Assembly: GCF_000224065.1 (NCBI RefSeq)
Contig: NZ_AFWT01000008.1
Location: 62,001-126,000 of the forward strand
Direction of reading: 5' to 3'
From: Thiorhodococcus drewsii AZ1
GTDB lineage: Bacteria > Pseudomonadota > Gammaproteobacteria > Chromatiales > Chromatiaceae
DNA length: 64,000 nucleotides
The translations under genes and the position numbers were made by a program. Shown one piece after another: positions 48,319 through 58,330 of the stretch (positions within the stretch are counted from its first letter, which is position 1; every line of letters begins with the position of its first letter). The notes beneath the pieces are model-generated. The model searched no databases, had not been told where the DNA came from, and saw nothing but the letters and a program-made list of their open reading frames with translations.

Positions 48319-49050
48319 TCAATCGGACAATAACTGGGCGAGTGCGTTCGGCGCTTCCAGGAGCGGATTGTGCCCAACGCCCTCGATCAGGTGGACCTGT
48401 GTCGCCGGGCGGCGCTCGGCGACCTGGCGTGCGATCTGGATGAACTTGCGGTCCTCGCCTCCGACGATCCAGGTCAGATCCCCAGGATAGCGATCGAGGT
48501 CGTCCCAGGTGCTGGGCATCTCGGCGAGACCGAGGCTGGCGAGACAGCGGGCCAGTCCTCCCGGGCGATGGCTGAGTCGGATCCGGCGCTGGCGTTCGAG
48601 TGTGGTCGGCGGTAGCGTCTGCTGGGTGGCGAACAGCGGTTGGCGCTCCCAGGCGCGCACGAATGCCTCGATGCCCTGGGTGTGCAGGAGCTGGATCCAA
48701 CCCAGATCGGTTGCGCGACGCTGGTGACGCAGCTCCCGATCCGTCAGTCCCGGATCTGCCGAGATGATGGTGGCGGCGCGAAAGCGCTCGGGCGCGGCCT
48801 GTAGCAATCCGAGCGCGACTCGCCCGCCCATCGAGTAGCCGATCAGTGAGTCGATGCTGGCCGGAAGCCTGGCCAGCAGCATGGCGACCTCTTCGCTGAA
48901 GGTACCGATGGGGGCGGGCTCGTGCCTATGGCCTGGCAGATCGATCGCGACCCTTGATGCGTCCTCGGGGAGGCAGGCGGCCCAGTCGGCCGCGCAGCCG
49001 GTGAATCCATGGAGCAGCAGGGTGCGCGGTGCGCTGGAGTTGGAGGTCAG
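48319..49050 (-). CDS. Alpha/beta hydrolase, MenH-like, with probable CTG start
   Basis: A 243-residue alpha/beta hydrolase. [14 protein letters not shown] supplies the oxyanion hole, [12 protein letters not shown] the nucleophile Ser, [11 protein letters not shown] the His. The same pattern occurs in MenH (SHCHC synthase), but no menaquinone genes are present, so substrate is open. No ATG or GTG upstream of residue 57 is in frame; translation from ATG 48882 would lose the oxyanion loop. A CTG at 49050 overlaps the folE2 stop as CTGA and has GAGG seven bases before it, so it is the likely start. Confidence 0.7.
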   Translation of the reverse strand: MTSNSSAPRTLLLHGFTGCAADWAACLPEDASRVAIDLPGHRHEPAPIGTFSEEVAMLLARLPASIDSLIGYSMGGRVALGLLQAAPERFRAATIISADPGLTDRELRHQRRATDLGWIQLLHTQGIEAFVRAWERQPLFATQQTLPPTTLERQRRIRLSHRPGGLARCLASLGLAEMPSTWDDLDRYPGDLTWIVGGEDRKFIQIARQVAERRPATQVHLIEGVGHNPLLEAPNALAQLLSD

Positions 49051-49901
49051 AGCGATGCCTCGGCCATGCGAGCCTCAGCCTGCTTGTCCCTTTCGATCAG
49101 GGCGTAGGCCGAGTGGTTATGAATGGACTCGAAGTTTTCCGCTTCCACCACATAGGAGAGGATGCGGTCGTCCTGGTTGAGCCGCTTGGCGACGTCGCGC
49201 ACCAAGTCCTCGACGAACTTTGGATTGTCGTAGGCGTGTTCGGTGACGTATTTCTCGTCCGGGCGCTTGAGCAGGCCGAAGAGTTCCGAGGATGCCTCAT
49301 GTTCGATCAGTTCGATCAGCTCCTCCAGCCACATGAGTCCCTGCATGCGCACCTGCACCGTGACGTGCGAGCGCTGGTTGTGCGCGCCGTAGGCCGAGAT
49401 CTCTTTCGAGCAGGGGCAGAGACTGGTCACGGGCACCACCACCTTGATCTCCAGTCGCGGTTCGCCGTGACGGATCTCGCCAATGAAGGTGACGTCGTAA
49501 TCGAGCAGACTCTCCACTCCGGAGACGGGCGCCTTCTTGCTGATGAAGAAGGGGAAGCGCATCTCGATGTGGCCGGCCTCGGATTCCAGCCGATGCGACA
49601 TCTCGGTGAGCATCTCCTTGAAGGACGAGACGCTGATGTCGCGCTCGTGGTTGTTCAGCACCTGCACGAAGCGGGACATGTGCGTCCCCTTGAAATCGTG
49701 CGGGAGATAGACGTTCATATTGAAGGTGGCGACCGTGTGCTGCTCGCTGCCGCCACGCTCGCGCACCCGCACGGGGTGGCGGATATCCTTGATGCCCACC
49801 TTGTCGATGGCGATGCGGCGGGTGTCGGCGCTCCCCTGAACGTCGGCAATATCGGTCGCCGCGCGCGCGGCGCAGCAATTGGGTTCGAGCGCTTGCTCCA
49901 T
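49047..49901 (-). CDS. folE2: GTP cyclohydrolase FolE2
   Basis: A 284-residue type IB GTP cyclohydrolase (GCYH-IB) making dihydroneopterin triphosphate for folate or queuosine precursors. Conserved Cys in [20 protein letters not shown], and [18 protein letters not shown]. FolE2 works with other metals when zinc is scarce. Translationally coupled to the MenH-like hydrolase. No Zur box was recognised upstream. Confidence 0.95.
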   Translation of the reverse strand: MEQALEPNCCAARAATDIADVQGSADTRRIAIDKVGIKDIRHPVRVRERGGSEQHTVATFNMNVYLPHDFKGTHMSRFVQVLNNHERDISVSSFKEMLTEMSHRLESEAGHIEMRFPFFISKKAPVSGVESLLDYDVTFIGEIRHGEPRLEIKVVVPVTSLCPCSKEISAYGAHNQRSHVTVQVRMQGLMWLEELIELIEHEASSELFGLLKRPDEKYVTEHAYDNPKFVEDLVRDVAKRLNQDDRILSYVVEAENFESIHNHSAYALIERDKQAEARMAEASL

Positions 49902-50146
49902 GGGTCAACTTCCTCGGCGGATCTGCACGGCCTGATGCCGGACGATTTGGGTTCTATTAGACCGAAAATAAAGCGAGAGTTGCTCCCGCCGGTCGTGCGA
50001 TGCGGTGTGCGTTCAGGTGGATTCGGTTCGATCCATGCTTGTTGGTCGGACTCGAAACGGACAGGCTGCAGACCTGGGTGTCCAGTGCATCCCGTCCGAA
50101 TCGCGTCCTCTGGCCTTGATGTCGATGTTCCGGTGGGTGCGGTGCC

Positions 50147-51040
50147 TCAGCTCTTGCGTCCCAGCAGACCGCCGGCGATCCAGCGTAGCGGGTCGGCCCC
50201 GGCCGGGAATATCTCGATGGCCGAGAGTGCCTCGGCGATGAGATTGGCCGCCATCTCCTTCGCCTCGGTCAATCCGACCAGGGAGGGATAGGTCGCCTTG
50301 TTGAGCGCCTGATCGCGGCCTGCGGTCTTGCCGATCTCGGCCGTGTCGCCCTCGACATCGAGTACGTCGTCCTGGATCTGGAAGGCCAGACCCAAACATT
50401 TTGCATAGCGGTCCAGGCGCTGGGAGTGATCCGGGTCGAGCGATCCGTGGGCCAGCATGCCCATCTGGACCGAGGCGCGGATCAGTGCGCCCGTCTTGTG
50501 GATATGGATGTGTTCGAGCATGGCGACGTCGAGCGGTTTGCCCTCGGCGGCCAGGTCCATCGCCTGTCCTCCGACCATGCCGCGTGCGCCGCTGGCGCGT
50601 GCGAGCGCCTCGACCATGAGGACGCGATTCTCGGCGGCGATCCCGGGGGCTTCGGACAGTGCCTGGAAGGCCAGGGTCTGGAGCGCGTCGCCGGCGAGGA
50701 TGGCGGTCGCCTCGTCGTAGGCCTTGTGGCAGGTCGGGCGACCACGGCGCAGATCGTCGTCGTCCATTGCCGGCAGATCGTCGTGGATCAGCGAATAGGC
50801 ATGGATCAGCTCCACGGCGCAGGCCGGGCGGTCGAGCAGGTCCGACTCGATGCCGAGCGCGGCGCCCGCCGCGTAGGTCAGCAGCGGACGCAGCCGCTTG
50901 CCGTTGGAGAGCGCCGAGTAGCGCATGGCCTCGTGCAGCCGCGCGGGCTCAACGCTCACCGGGGGCAGCAATTCATCGAGTGTGGTGTCGACGCGCGCTT
51001 GACAGCGCGCGCGGAAGGCGTCCAGGTTCTGATCAGTCAT
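50147..51040 (-). CDS. ispA: (2E,6E)-farnesyl diphosphate synthase
   Basis: A 297-residue polyprenyl synthase. First Asp-rich motif in LIHDDLPAMDDDDLRRGRPT, second in AFQIQDDVLDVEGD. It condenses isopentenyl diphosphate with allylic partners; in a phototroph the product also feeds carotenoid and bacteriochlorophyll tail synthesis, though that is an inference. The start at 51040 overlaps the end of xseB by 8 bases, the usual xseB-ispA coupling. Confidence 0.96.
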   Translation of the reverse strand: MTDQNLDAFRARCQARVDTTLDELLPPVSVEPARLHEAMRYSALSNGKRLRPLLTYAAGAALGIESDLLDRPACAVELIHAYSLIHDDLPAMDDDDLRRGRPTCHKAYDEATAILAGDALQTLAFQALSEAPGIAAENRVLMVEALARASGARGMVGGQAMDLAAEGKPLDVAMLEHIHIHKTGALIRASVQMGMLAHGSLDPDHSQRLDRYAKCLGLAFQIQDDVLDVEGDTAEIGKTAGRDQALNKATYPSLVGLTEAKEMAANLIAEALSAIEIFPAGADPLRWIAGGLLGRKS

Positions 51041-51275
51041 GGATGTCGAAAGGCTCTGGCTCGGCGCTGGGCCGTGCATCGGTAAGGATTCGCACCCGCT
51101 GCTCGGCCGCTTCGAGCGACTGTTGGCAGAGTCGGGTGAGACCAATCCCGCGCTCGAAGGCCGCCAGCGATTCCTCAAGGGGCATCTCGCCCTTCTCCAG
51201 TGCGTCGATGAGTCCTTCCAGTTCGGTGAGGGCTTGCTCGAAGGTCGGTTCGGGCGGATTGGTTGTTTTCTTCAT
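51033..51275 (-). CDS. xseB: Exodeoxyribonuclease VII small subunit
   Basis: An 80-residue subunit. TFEQALTELEGLIDALEKGEMPLEES and FERGIGLTRLCQQSLEAAEQRV match the family. Partner of XseA in degrading single-stranded DNA; xseA is not in the window. Start at 51275 (MKKTTNPPEP) gives family length; the in-frame Met at 51377 is in the promoter region of parE. Confidence 0.95.
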   Translation of the reverse strand: MKKTTNPPEPTFEQALTELEGLIDALEKGEMPLEESLAAFERGIGLTRLCQQSLEAAEQRVRILTDARPSAEPEPFDIHD

Positions 51276-51290
51276 GGGGTTTGAATCTGA

Positions 51291-53297
<2,007 letters not shown>

Positions 53298-53337
53298 TCC
53301 CTTCCTGGTCATCCGGTCGCGGCCCAGGGCGGGGGTG

Positions 53338-56300
53338 TTAGGCCGCGAAGGCGCAGATGAGGTTGTAGCAGACGTGAACGTCCTCGGACATGTCGAGGAA
53401 GTTCATGGTCCGTGCCCGCCAGCCCCTGTAGTCGAACCCCTGGTCGAGATGATCCATGTTGCGGAATCCCATGCTCCAGTCGCTGAAGATGCGCTTGTCG
53501 ATTCTGCCTTCGTAGAGACGGGTGACGTTTCGATGCCGAGGGTCGGCCTCGATGCGCTCCATCAGGCGCTGGATGCGTGGATAGCTGCCCTCGATCATCT
53601 GCATGAAGGAGCCGTTGAGATAGAGCAGGAATCCGGTGATGCCCTGGGCCCGGTTCGTCTCGCGCGCGAAGCCGAGCAGATCCATGAGGGCGTCCTGACT
53701 CATGGGCTGGGTCGCCAGGCTCACGTAGAGCACGGCATGGAGATCCTCGGGCATCGCTTTGCGTTCTTGCGCGTCGCTTTCGAGCAGTAAGGAAAGGAAT
53801 TCGGACGGCGGCAGGGGGCGGTGAAAGAAATAGCCCTGGACATAGTCGCATCCGATGTCGCGCAGATAGCCGTGCTGAGTTTCGTTCTCGACCCCCTCGG
53901 CGACCACCTGGAGCTGCATGGCGCGGGCCATGCTGCATACGGCCGAGACGATGGCCTTGCTGTCGTGCCGCTTGTCGAGCCCGTCGACGAATTCGCGGTC
54001 GATCTTGAGAAAGTTCACCGGCATGCGCAGCAACTGGGCCAGAGACGAATAGCCGGTGCCGAAGTCGTCCACGGCCACCCGCAGGCCCAGATCGGCTAGG
54101 CGGTGGAGCAGACGGAGATTCGAGGTGACGTCGCTCATCAGCGACGTCTCGGTCAGTTCGAGCAGGAGGCGGCTCGGGTCCGCCCCCGTGTCACGCAGGA
54201 TTTCGGAGAACGCCTCGACCACCGACTCGTCGTTGAGCTGACGTGCTGAGATGTTGACGCTGACATAGGGGGCCTGTTCGCCGAAGCGCGCGAACCAGTC
54301 GCGCTCGGCTTCGCAGGCGGCCTGGAACACCCATTTGCCGATCGGCACGATCGAGCCGCTCATCTCGGCGATGGGGATGAAGAGCGAGGGCGGGATCTCG
54401 CCTGTGGGAGGCATCCAGCGCAGCAACACCTCCGCCCCTCGGATGATCTGGCTCTCGGTGCAGAGGATGGGCTGGAACCGGATCTCCAATTCCGCGTTCT
54501 GGATTGCCTGGCGAAGTCCGTTACTGATGTCGAGCCGTTTGCGCGCCTGTTCGTGGATCTCCTCACTGAAAAAGCGCCAGCCGTCGCGTCCTTGCTCCTT
54601 GGCCGAATACATGGCCGTATCCGCGTTGCGCAGCAACTCCTCGGCGCAATGGGTGCGTCCGTGTCCAATGGCGAGTCCGATGCTCGCGGTGGCGAAGAGT
54701 TGCCGTCCCTGCAGGTCGAGCGGCTCGCGCAGCGCGTCGTTGAGCCGTTCGGCGAGGCTCACGATGGAGACGGAATCGTCGACCTGATCGCAGAGGACGA
54801 CGAATTCGTCCCCGCCGAGTCGGCCCACGGTATCTCCAGGTCGGACGTGCTCGACCAGCCGCGTGGCGATCCCTTGCAGCAACGCGTCTCCGACGCTGTG
54901 GCCGTGCGTGTCGTTGATGAGCTTGAATCCGTCGAGGTCGATGAAGAGCAGGGCGACCGCGTGGCCCTGTTTCTTCGAGCGGGCCAGGGCGTGCGCGAGA
55001 CGCTCCTGCATCAGATCGCGGTTCGGCAGCCCGGTCAGCGCGTCGTGCGAGGCGCGCCAGACCAGTTCGGTTTCGGCGGTCTTACGGTCGGTGATATCGC
55101 GCAGTGCCGCGACCAGGATTGTATCGCCGTCGGCGTCGAATCGGGAGATGGCGACCTCGACCGGAAAGAGCGAGCCGTCACCTCGATAACCGTGGACCTC
55201 GGTGCGCATGCCCATGCGTCGTTCGTTGTCGGCCTCTGCCTGGAAGCGCCGGATGTTGTCGGCGTGCCGGCGGCGCGCCTGGGGTGGAACCAGTTCGTGG
55301 ATGGAGAGCCCCAGCAGTGCGCCACCGGCGTAGCCGAACAGGTCGTTGGCCCGGTGGTTGGTCTCGATGATGGTGCCCGAGGAATCGGTGGCGATCACGG
55401 CGATGTCGGCCATGGCCAGGCACTCATAGGAGGCGATGGTCTGCTGGAGTCGGACCGCATGGGTGTCGACACAGCTCAGGATGTATCCGGGCCGCTCGGC
55501 GTGCAGATGTGGGCTGATCTCTCCGATGACCCTCAGCCGTTTGGGGGTGCCATCGGCGAGTCTGGCCGTGAGAGCGTCTTGCCATTCCGTGTGATGTTGG
55601 TGCCGAGTCATGAACTCGGCGAATGCCTCCGCTGACTGCCAGAGCGTTTCGACCGGGACGCCATGCAGTGTATGCCGTTCATCGAAGCCCCAGAGCCGCG
55701 AAGCGGCACGATTGACGAATGCGATCCTTCCATCCGCGTCGATGCCGATGACGGCGAACTCCGGCATGTTGTTCGCCCCCTGGGGCGGCGCTGTCTGGTC
55801 CTGGGCTGGGGCGAGTGGCTGTTGGTCTGTTGGCTCGGACGCGCTGGCTGGCTCTGGGATGGGGTCGAAGGATTGAATGATGCTGAAGGTGCCATCGAAC
55901 CTGCAGCGCGCCAGATGGGTGGCGAGACGGACGCGGTGGCTGACCGGGTCCATCCGCACTGGACCCTGTGGACCGTCCAGTTCGAGCCGCTCCAGCGCGC
56001 TGATGAGCGCGGAAGGCTCCAGGCTGCCGGCTTGCTCGGCGGCTCGGGCGAATCCTCTGACGCAGAGATAGGTGGACGCCCCGACTTTGGCAACGGGTGG
56101 CAGCGGGGTCTCGGTGTCCCCCAGTTGGTTGCCGAGTGCGGCCAGATAGGCCCGATTCGCCGGGTTATCCAGGCAGGTGAAATAGCTGCCGCAGGCAAAG
56201 ACGCCCTCGCGCACCTCGGGTGCGAGCCGTGCGGCGACCGATTCGTCGAGCCGGCTTGCCAGGACCGCGATACGCCGCTTCAGTCCGCGCCGGGTGAAGC

Positions 56301-56937
56301 GAGTCAGGAGCGCCGGGAGATCCTTGCGGTCGAAACAGGGCAGGAAGACATCGACGCCGGATCGCTCGACGTGATCTAGGAGCGTTTCCATCTGCACCCC
56401 ATCCAGATCCAGATGTTCGGTCGAGACCAGCTCGCCGCCGATCGCCTCCAGCGCCCGGGACGCGGCCTCCGTCGTGCCGCACGACCAGGCATCCCGGCCG
56501 CCAGCGATGAAGAATTTCGGACCGGCGATCCGGGCCATGCGCTCAAGCACGGGTGTGACGTTGTGCACGGGCAGGGGGGTGAATCGAAAGACCTCCTGCG
56601 ATGCCTCGTCGAGGGTTGCGCCATGGTCGAGCGCGATGCGTGGACGGCTCGGCGCGACCGAAGTGCTTGGGTTCCCGATCAGCGCGTCGCAGCCGAGCAC
56701 CTCGGTCAGGTGTCGGGTTGCCGCTTCAAGCCCGAGGGTCGGTGCTGCTTCGATCAGTTCGATCGGACGCCCGAGGAGACCGCCTGCGGCGTTGAGTTCG
56801 GTGCAGGCCGCCTGCGCCGAGATGCGGATTTTACCGAGCTGGCGGGCATCCACGACCTTTGCGGATGGAAGGAGACCCAGTCTGATCGGCTGTGGCGGGC
56901 CGCTTTCGATCGGACTCAGTGGTTTGCTCGATGACAC
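53338..56937 (-). CDS. Binding-protein-like/PAS/PAS/GGDEF/EAL/BLUF photosensory c-di-GMP protein
   Basis: A 1199-residue soluble protein with no signal peptide or membrane segment. Residues 15-370 resemble type I periplasmic-binding proteins of the AmiC / branched-chain amino acid family (IRLGLLPSAKV, GCDALIGNPSTSV, VFRFTPLPVHNV). Then PAS (about 395-510), PAS (about 515-640), GGDEF (RLGGDEF, about 645-810), EAL (GAEVLLRW, DDFGTGYSSL, KIDREFV, about 820-1060) and a C-terminal BLUF domain (1066-1199). The BLUF flavin residues are in place: Tyr 1071, Asn 1095, Gln 1113, Trp 1154, Met 1156. EVLLR still fits the ExLxR metal-ligand consensus, so phosphodiesterase activity is plausible. Blue light should tune c-di-GMP; the binding-protein domain may be a cytoplasmic small-molecule sensor. 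Confidence 0.88.
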   Translation of the reverse strand: MSSSKPLSPIESGPPQPIRLGLLPSAKVVDARQLGKIRISAQAACTELNAAGGLLGRPIELIEAAPTLGLEAATRHLTEVLGCDALIGNPSTSVAPSRPRIALDHGATLDEASQEVFRFTPLPVHNVTPVLERMARIAGPKFFIAGGRDAWSCGTTEAASRALEAIGGELVSTEHLDLDGVQMETLLDHVERSGVDVFLPCFDRKDLPALLTRFTRRGLKRRIAVLASRLDESVAARLAPEVREGVFACGSYFTCLDNPANRAYLAALGNQLGDTETPLPPVAKVGASTYLCVRGFARAAEQAGSLEPSALISALERLELDGPQGPVRMDPVSHRVRLATHLARCRFDGTFSIIQSFDPIPEPASASEPTDQQPLAPAQDQTAPPQGANNMPEFAVIGIDADGRIAFVNRAASRLWGFDERHTLHGVPVETLWQSAEAFAEFMTRHQHHTEWQDALTARLADGTPKRLRVIGEISPHLHAERPGYILSCVDTHAVRLQQTIASYECLAMADIAVIATDSSGTIIETNHRANDLFGYAGGALLGLSIHELVPPQARRRHADNIRRFQAEADNERRMGMRTEVHGYRGDGSLFPVEVAISRFDADGDTILVAALRDITDRKTAETELVWRASHDALTGLPNRDLMQERLAHALARSKKQGHAVALLFIDLDGFKLINDTHGHSVGDALLQGIATRLVEHVRPGDTVGRLGGDEFVVLCDQVDDSVSIVSLAERLNDALREPLDLQGRQLFATASIGLAIGHGRTHCAEELLRNADTAMYSAKEQGRDGWRFFSEEIHEQARKRLDISNGLRQAIQNAELEIRFQPILCTESQIIRGAEVLLRWMPPTGEIPPSLFIPIAEMSGSIVPIGKWVFQAACEAERDWFARFGEQAPYVSVNISARQLNDESVVEAFSEILRDTGADPSRLLLELTETSLMSDVTSNLRLLHRLADLGLRVAVDDFGTGYSSLAQLLRMPVNFLKIDREFVDGLDKRHDSKAIVSAVCSMARAMQLQVVAEGVENETQHGYLRDIGCDYVQGYFFHRPLPPSEFLSLLLESDAQERKAMPEDLHAVLYVSLATQPMSQDALMDLLGFARETNRAQGITGFLLYLNGSFMQMIEGSYPRIQRLMERIEADPRHRNVTRLYEGRIDKRIFSDWSMGFRNMDHLDQGFDYRGWRARTMNFLDMSEDVHVCYNLICAFAA

Positions 56938-56979
56938 GGTGGCAGACCTCGGGTTTGGGTTGCACGTGACGCTGGGAGG

Positions 56980-57651
56980 CTAGCGTTGATCCGAGAATCC
57001 GGTGAGTTCCCACAGCCGATCCAGCTCGTCGCGTAACGTGGCGACCTCGGCTTCCAGCGCCGCGACGCGATCCTCCGCGTGCGTCGTTCTAGACGTCTGT
57101 CGGTTCGGCGCGGGTGCGTCCTGGGCTTCCGGCTCGGGATGTCCGCACAGCAGATGGGCATAGCGCTCCTCGCGTTTTCCAGGTAGGCGGGGCAGTTCGG
57201 TGACGAGCGCACGCTCATGCCCAGACAGTCCCTGGACCGTTTTGGCGACGCCCTCCAGATCGGTGAAATCGGCCATGCGGGCGCAATTGACGCGCAGTTC
57301 GCCCAGGGTCTGCGGCCCGCGTAGCAGCAGGACGCAGAGCACGGCCTGTTCCTCGCGGCTGAGAAAATAGGTGCCGACCATCTTGTGGTCGTAACGCTCG
57401 GTCCGTCCGTTGGAGCTTTCATGGACCAGGCCCCGGTCGCGTAGCCGATTGACCGTGTTCCCGACCTCGCCCTGGGTCAGATGCATGACCGGGTGACGGG
57501 CCGTCTTCTGATTGCAGGCGCTGACGAGACCGTTGAGTGTGAGCGGGTACTGATCCGGGGTCGTACGCTGCTTCTCCATCAGACAACCGATGACACGCGC
57601 TTCGAGTGGCGTCAGCTGAGCGGTCGAGCTGGATGAGTCGTCTTGGGGCAT
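56980..57651 (-). CDS. YceH (DUF480) family protein
   Basis: A 223-residue protein with tandem winged-helix domains. LTPLEARVIGCLMEKQRTTPDQYPLTLNGLVSACNQK is the DUF480 signature; VLLLRGPQTLGELRVN and ELPRLPGKREERYAHLL follow. A C-terminal coiled coil (EDRVAALEAEVATLRDELDRL). Role unknown. Start at 57651 chosen because it precedes the conserved domain closely; the in-frame extension upstream overlaps the phosphatase gene. It ends 43 bases before the BLUF protein start. Confidence 0.88.
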   Translation of the reverse strand: MPQDDSSSSTAQLTPLEARVIGCLMEKQRTTPDQYPLTLNGLVSACNQKTARHPVMHLTQGEVGNTVNRLRDRGLVHESSNGRTERYDHKMVGTYFLSREEQAVLCVLLLRGPQTLGELRVNCARMADFTDLEGVAKTVQGLSGHERALVTELPRLPGKREERYAHLLCGHPEPEAQDAPAPNRQTSRTTHAEDRVAALEAEVATLRDELDRLWELTGFSDQR

Positions 57652-57718
57652 GGTTTCGCCTGTTCGTTGAGAGTCGATGGGGCTGGAGACGGGATCTTCA
57701 CGCGGAATGCCGGTCGAG

Positions 57719-58330
57719 TCACGGATGCTTGGACTGGTCGCATGCCTGGAACCCGCCATCGGCGTGCGGCTCGATCCAGAGACATTCGCCATTCTTGCGC
57801 TTCATATCGAGAACGGTGGTTCGTGGCAATCCCATGACCTCGCGTGTGATGACGTCCATGACCCAGCCGTGGGTGATGACCAGTATATGGGTGCCGACGT
57901 GGTCGCAAGCGATGGCGTTCAATGCATTCATTACCCTGTTTGCGAAGGGGTCGAGCGCCTCGCCGTCTTCGAAGTCGCAGCAGGGATTGCGGCGTGCGAT
58001 CTCCTCGTGCAATCCGGGATGGGTCAGCGACAGCTCCTGCTTCGGCATGCCCTGGATGTGCCCGAAATGGCGTTCCTTGAGACCCGGATAATAGTGCGGC
58101 GGACCCAGGCCCCAGGTCGCGGCGATGATCTCGGCGGTCTCGGCCGCCCGTTTCAGCGGGCTGGAGCAGATGTGCGAGAACGGGTGACGGGCGAGCTGTT
58201 GGGCGAGCTCGCGCGATTGCGCTCGTCCTCGCTCGTTGAGCGGGACGTCGGTCCAGCCTTGCAGAATGCCGGTAAGGTTCCAGTCGGTCTCGCCGTGACG
58301 GCTGATGCACAAACGTGTCGTATCGCTCAT
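57719..58330 (-). CDS. Histidine phosphatase / phosphoglycerate mutase family
   Basis: A 203-residue enzyme. LCISRHGETDWNLTGILQGWTDVPLNERG supplies the phosphohistidine RHG and conserved Arg; SSPLKRAAETAEI and VITHGWVMDV the second His. Family members dephosphorylate sugar phosphates or alpha-ribazole phosphate. Overlaps the end of tmcA by 4 bases, so it is coupled to it. Confidence 0.88.
   Translation of the reverse strand: MSDTTRLCISRHGETDWNLTGILQGWTDVPLNERGRAQSRELAQQLARHPFSHICSSPLKRAAETAEIIAATWGLGPPHYYPGLKERHFGHIQGMPKQELSLTHPGLHEEIARRNPCCDFEDGEALDPFANRVMNALNAIACDHVGTHILVITHGWVMDVITREVMGLPRTTVLDMKRKNGECLWIEPHADGGFQACDQSKHP

Noticed and set aside
48319-49050. Calling the hydrolase menH
   Set aside because: The fold and Ser/His motifs fit, but no menaquinone genes are in the window and the family is broad; kept as MenH-like.
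49902-50146. Possible Zur box upstream of folE2
   Set aside because: No palindrome resembling the Zur consensus was found, so zinc control is not claimed.
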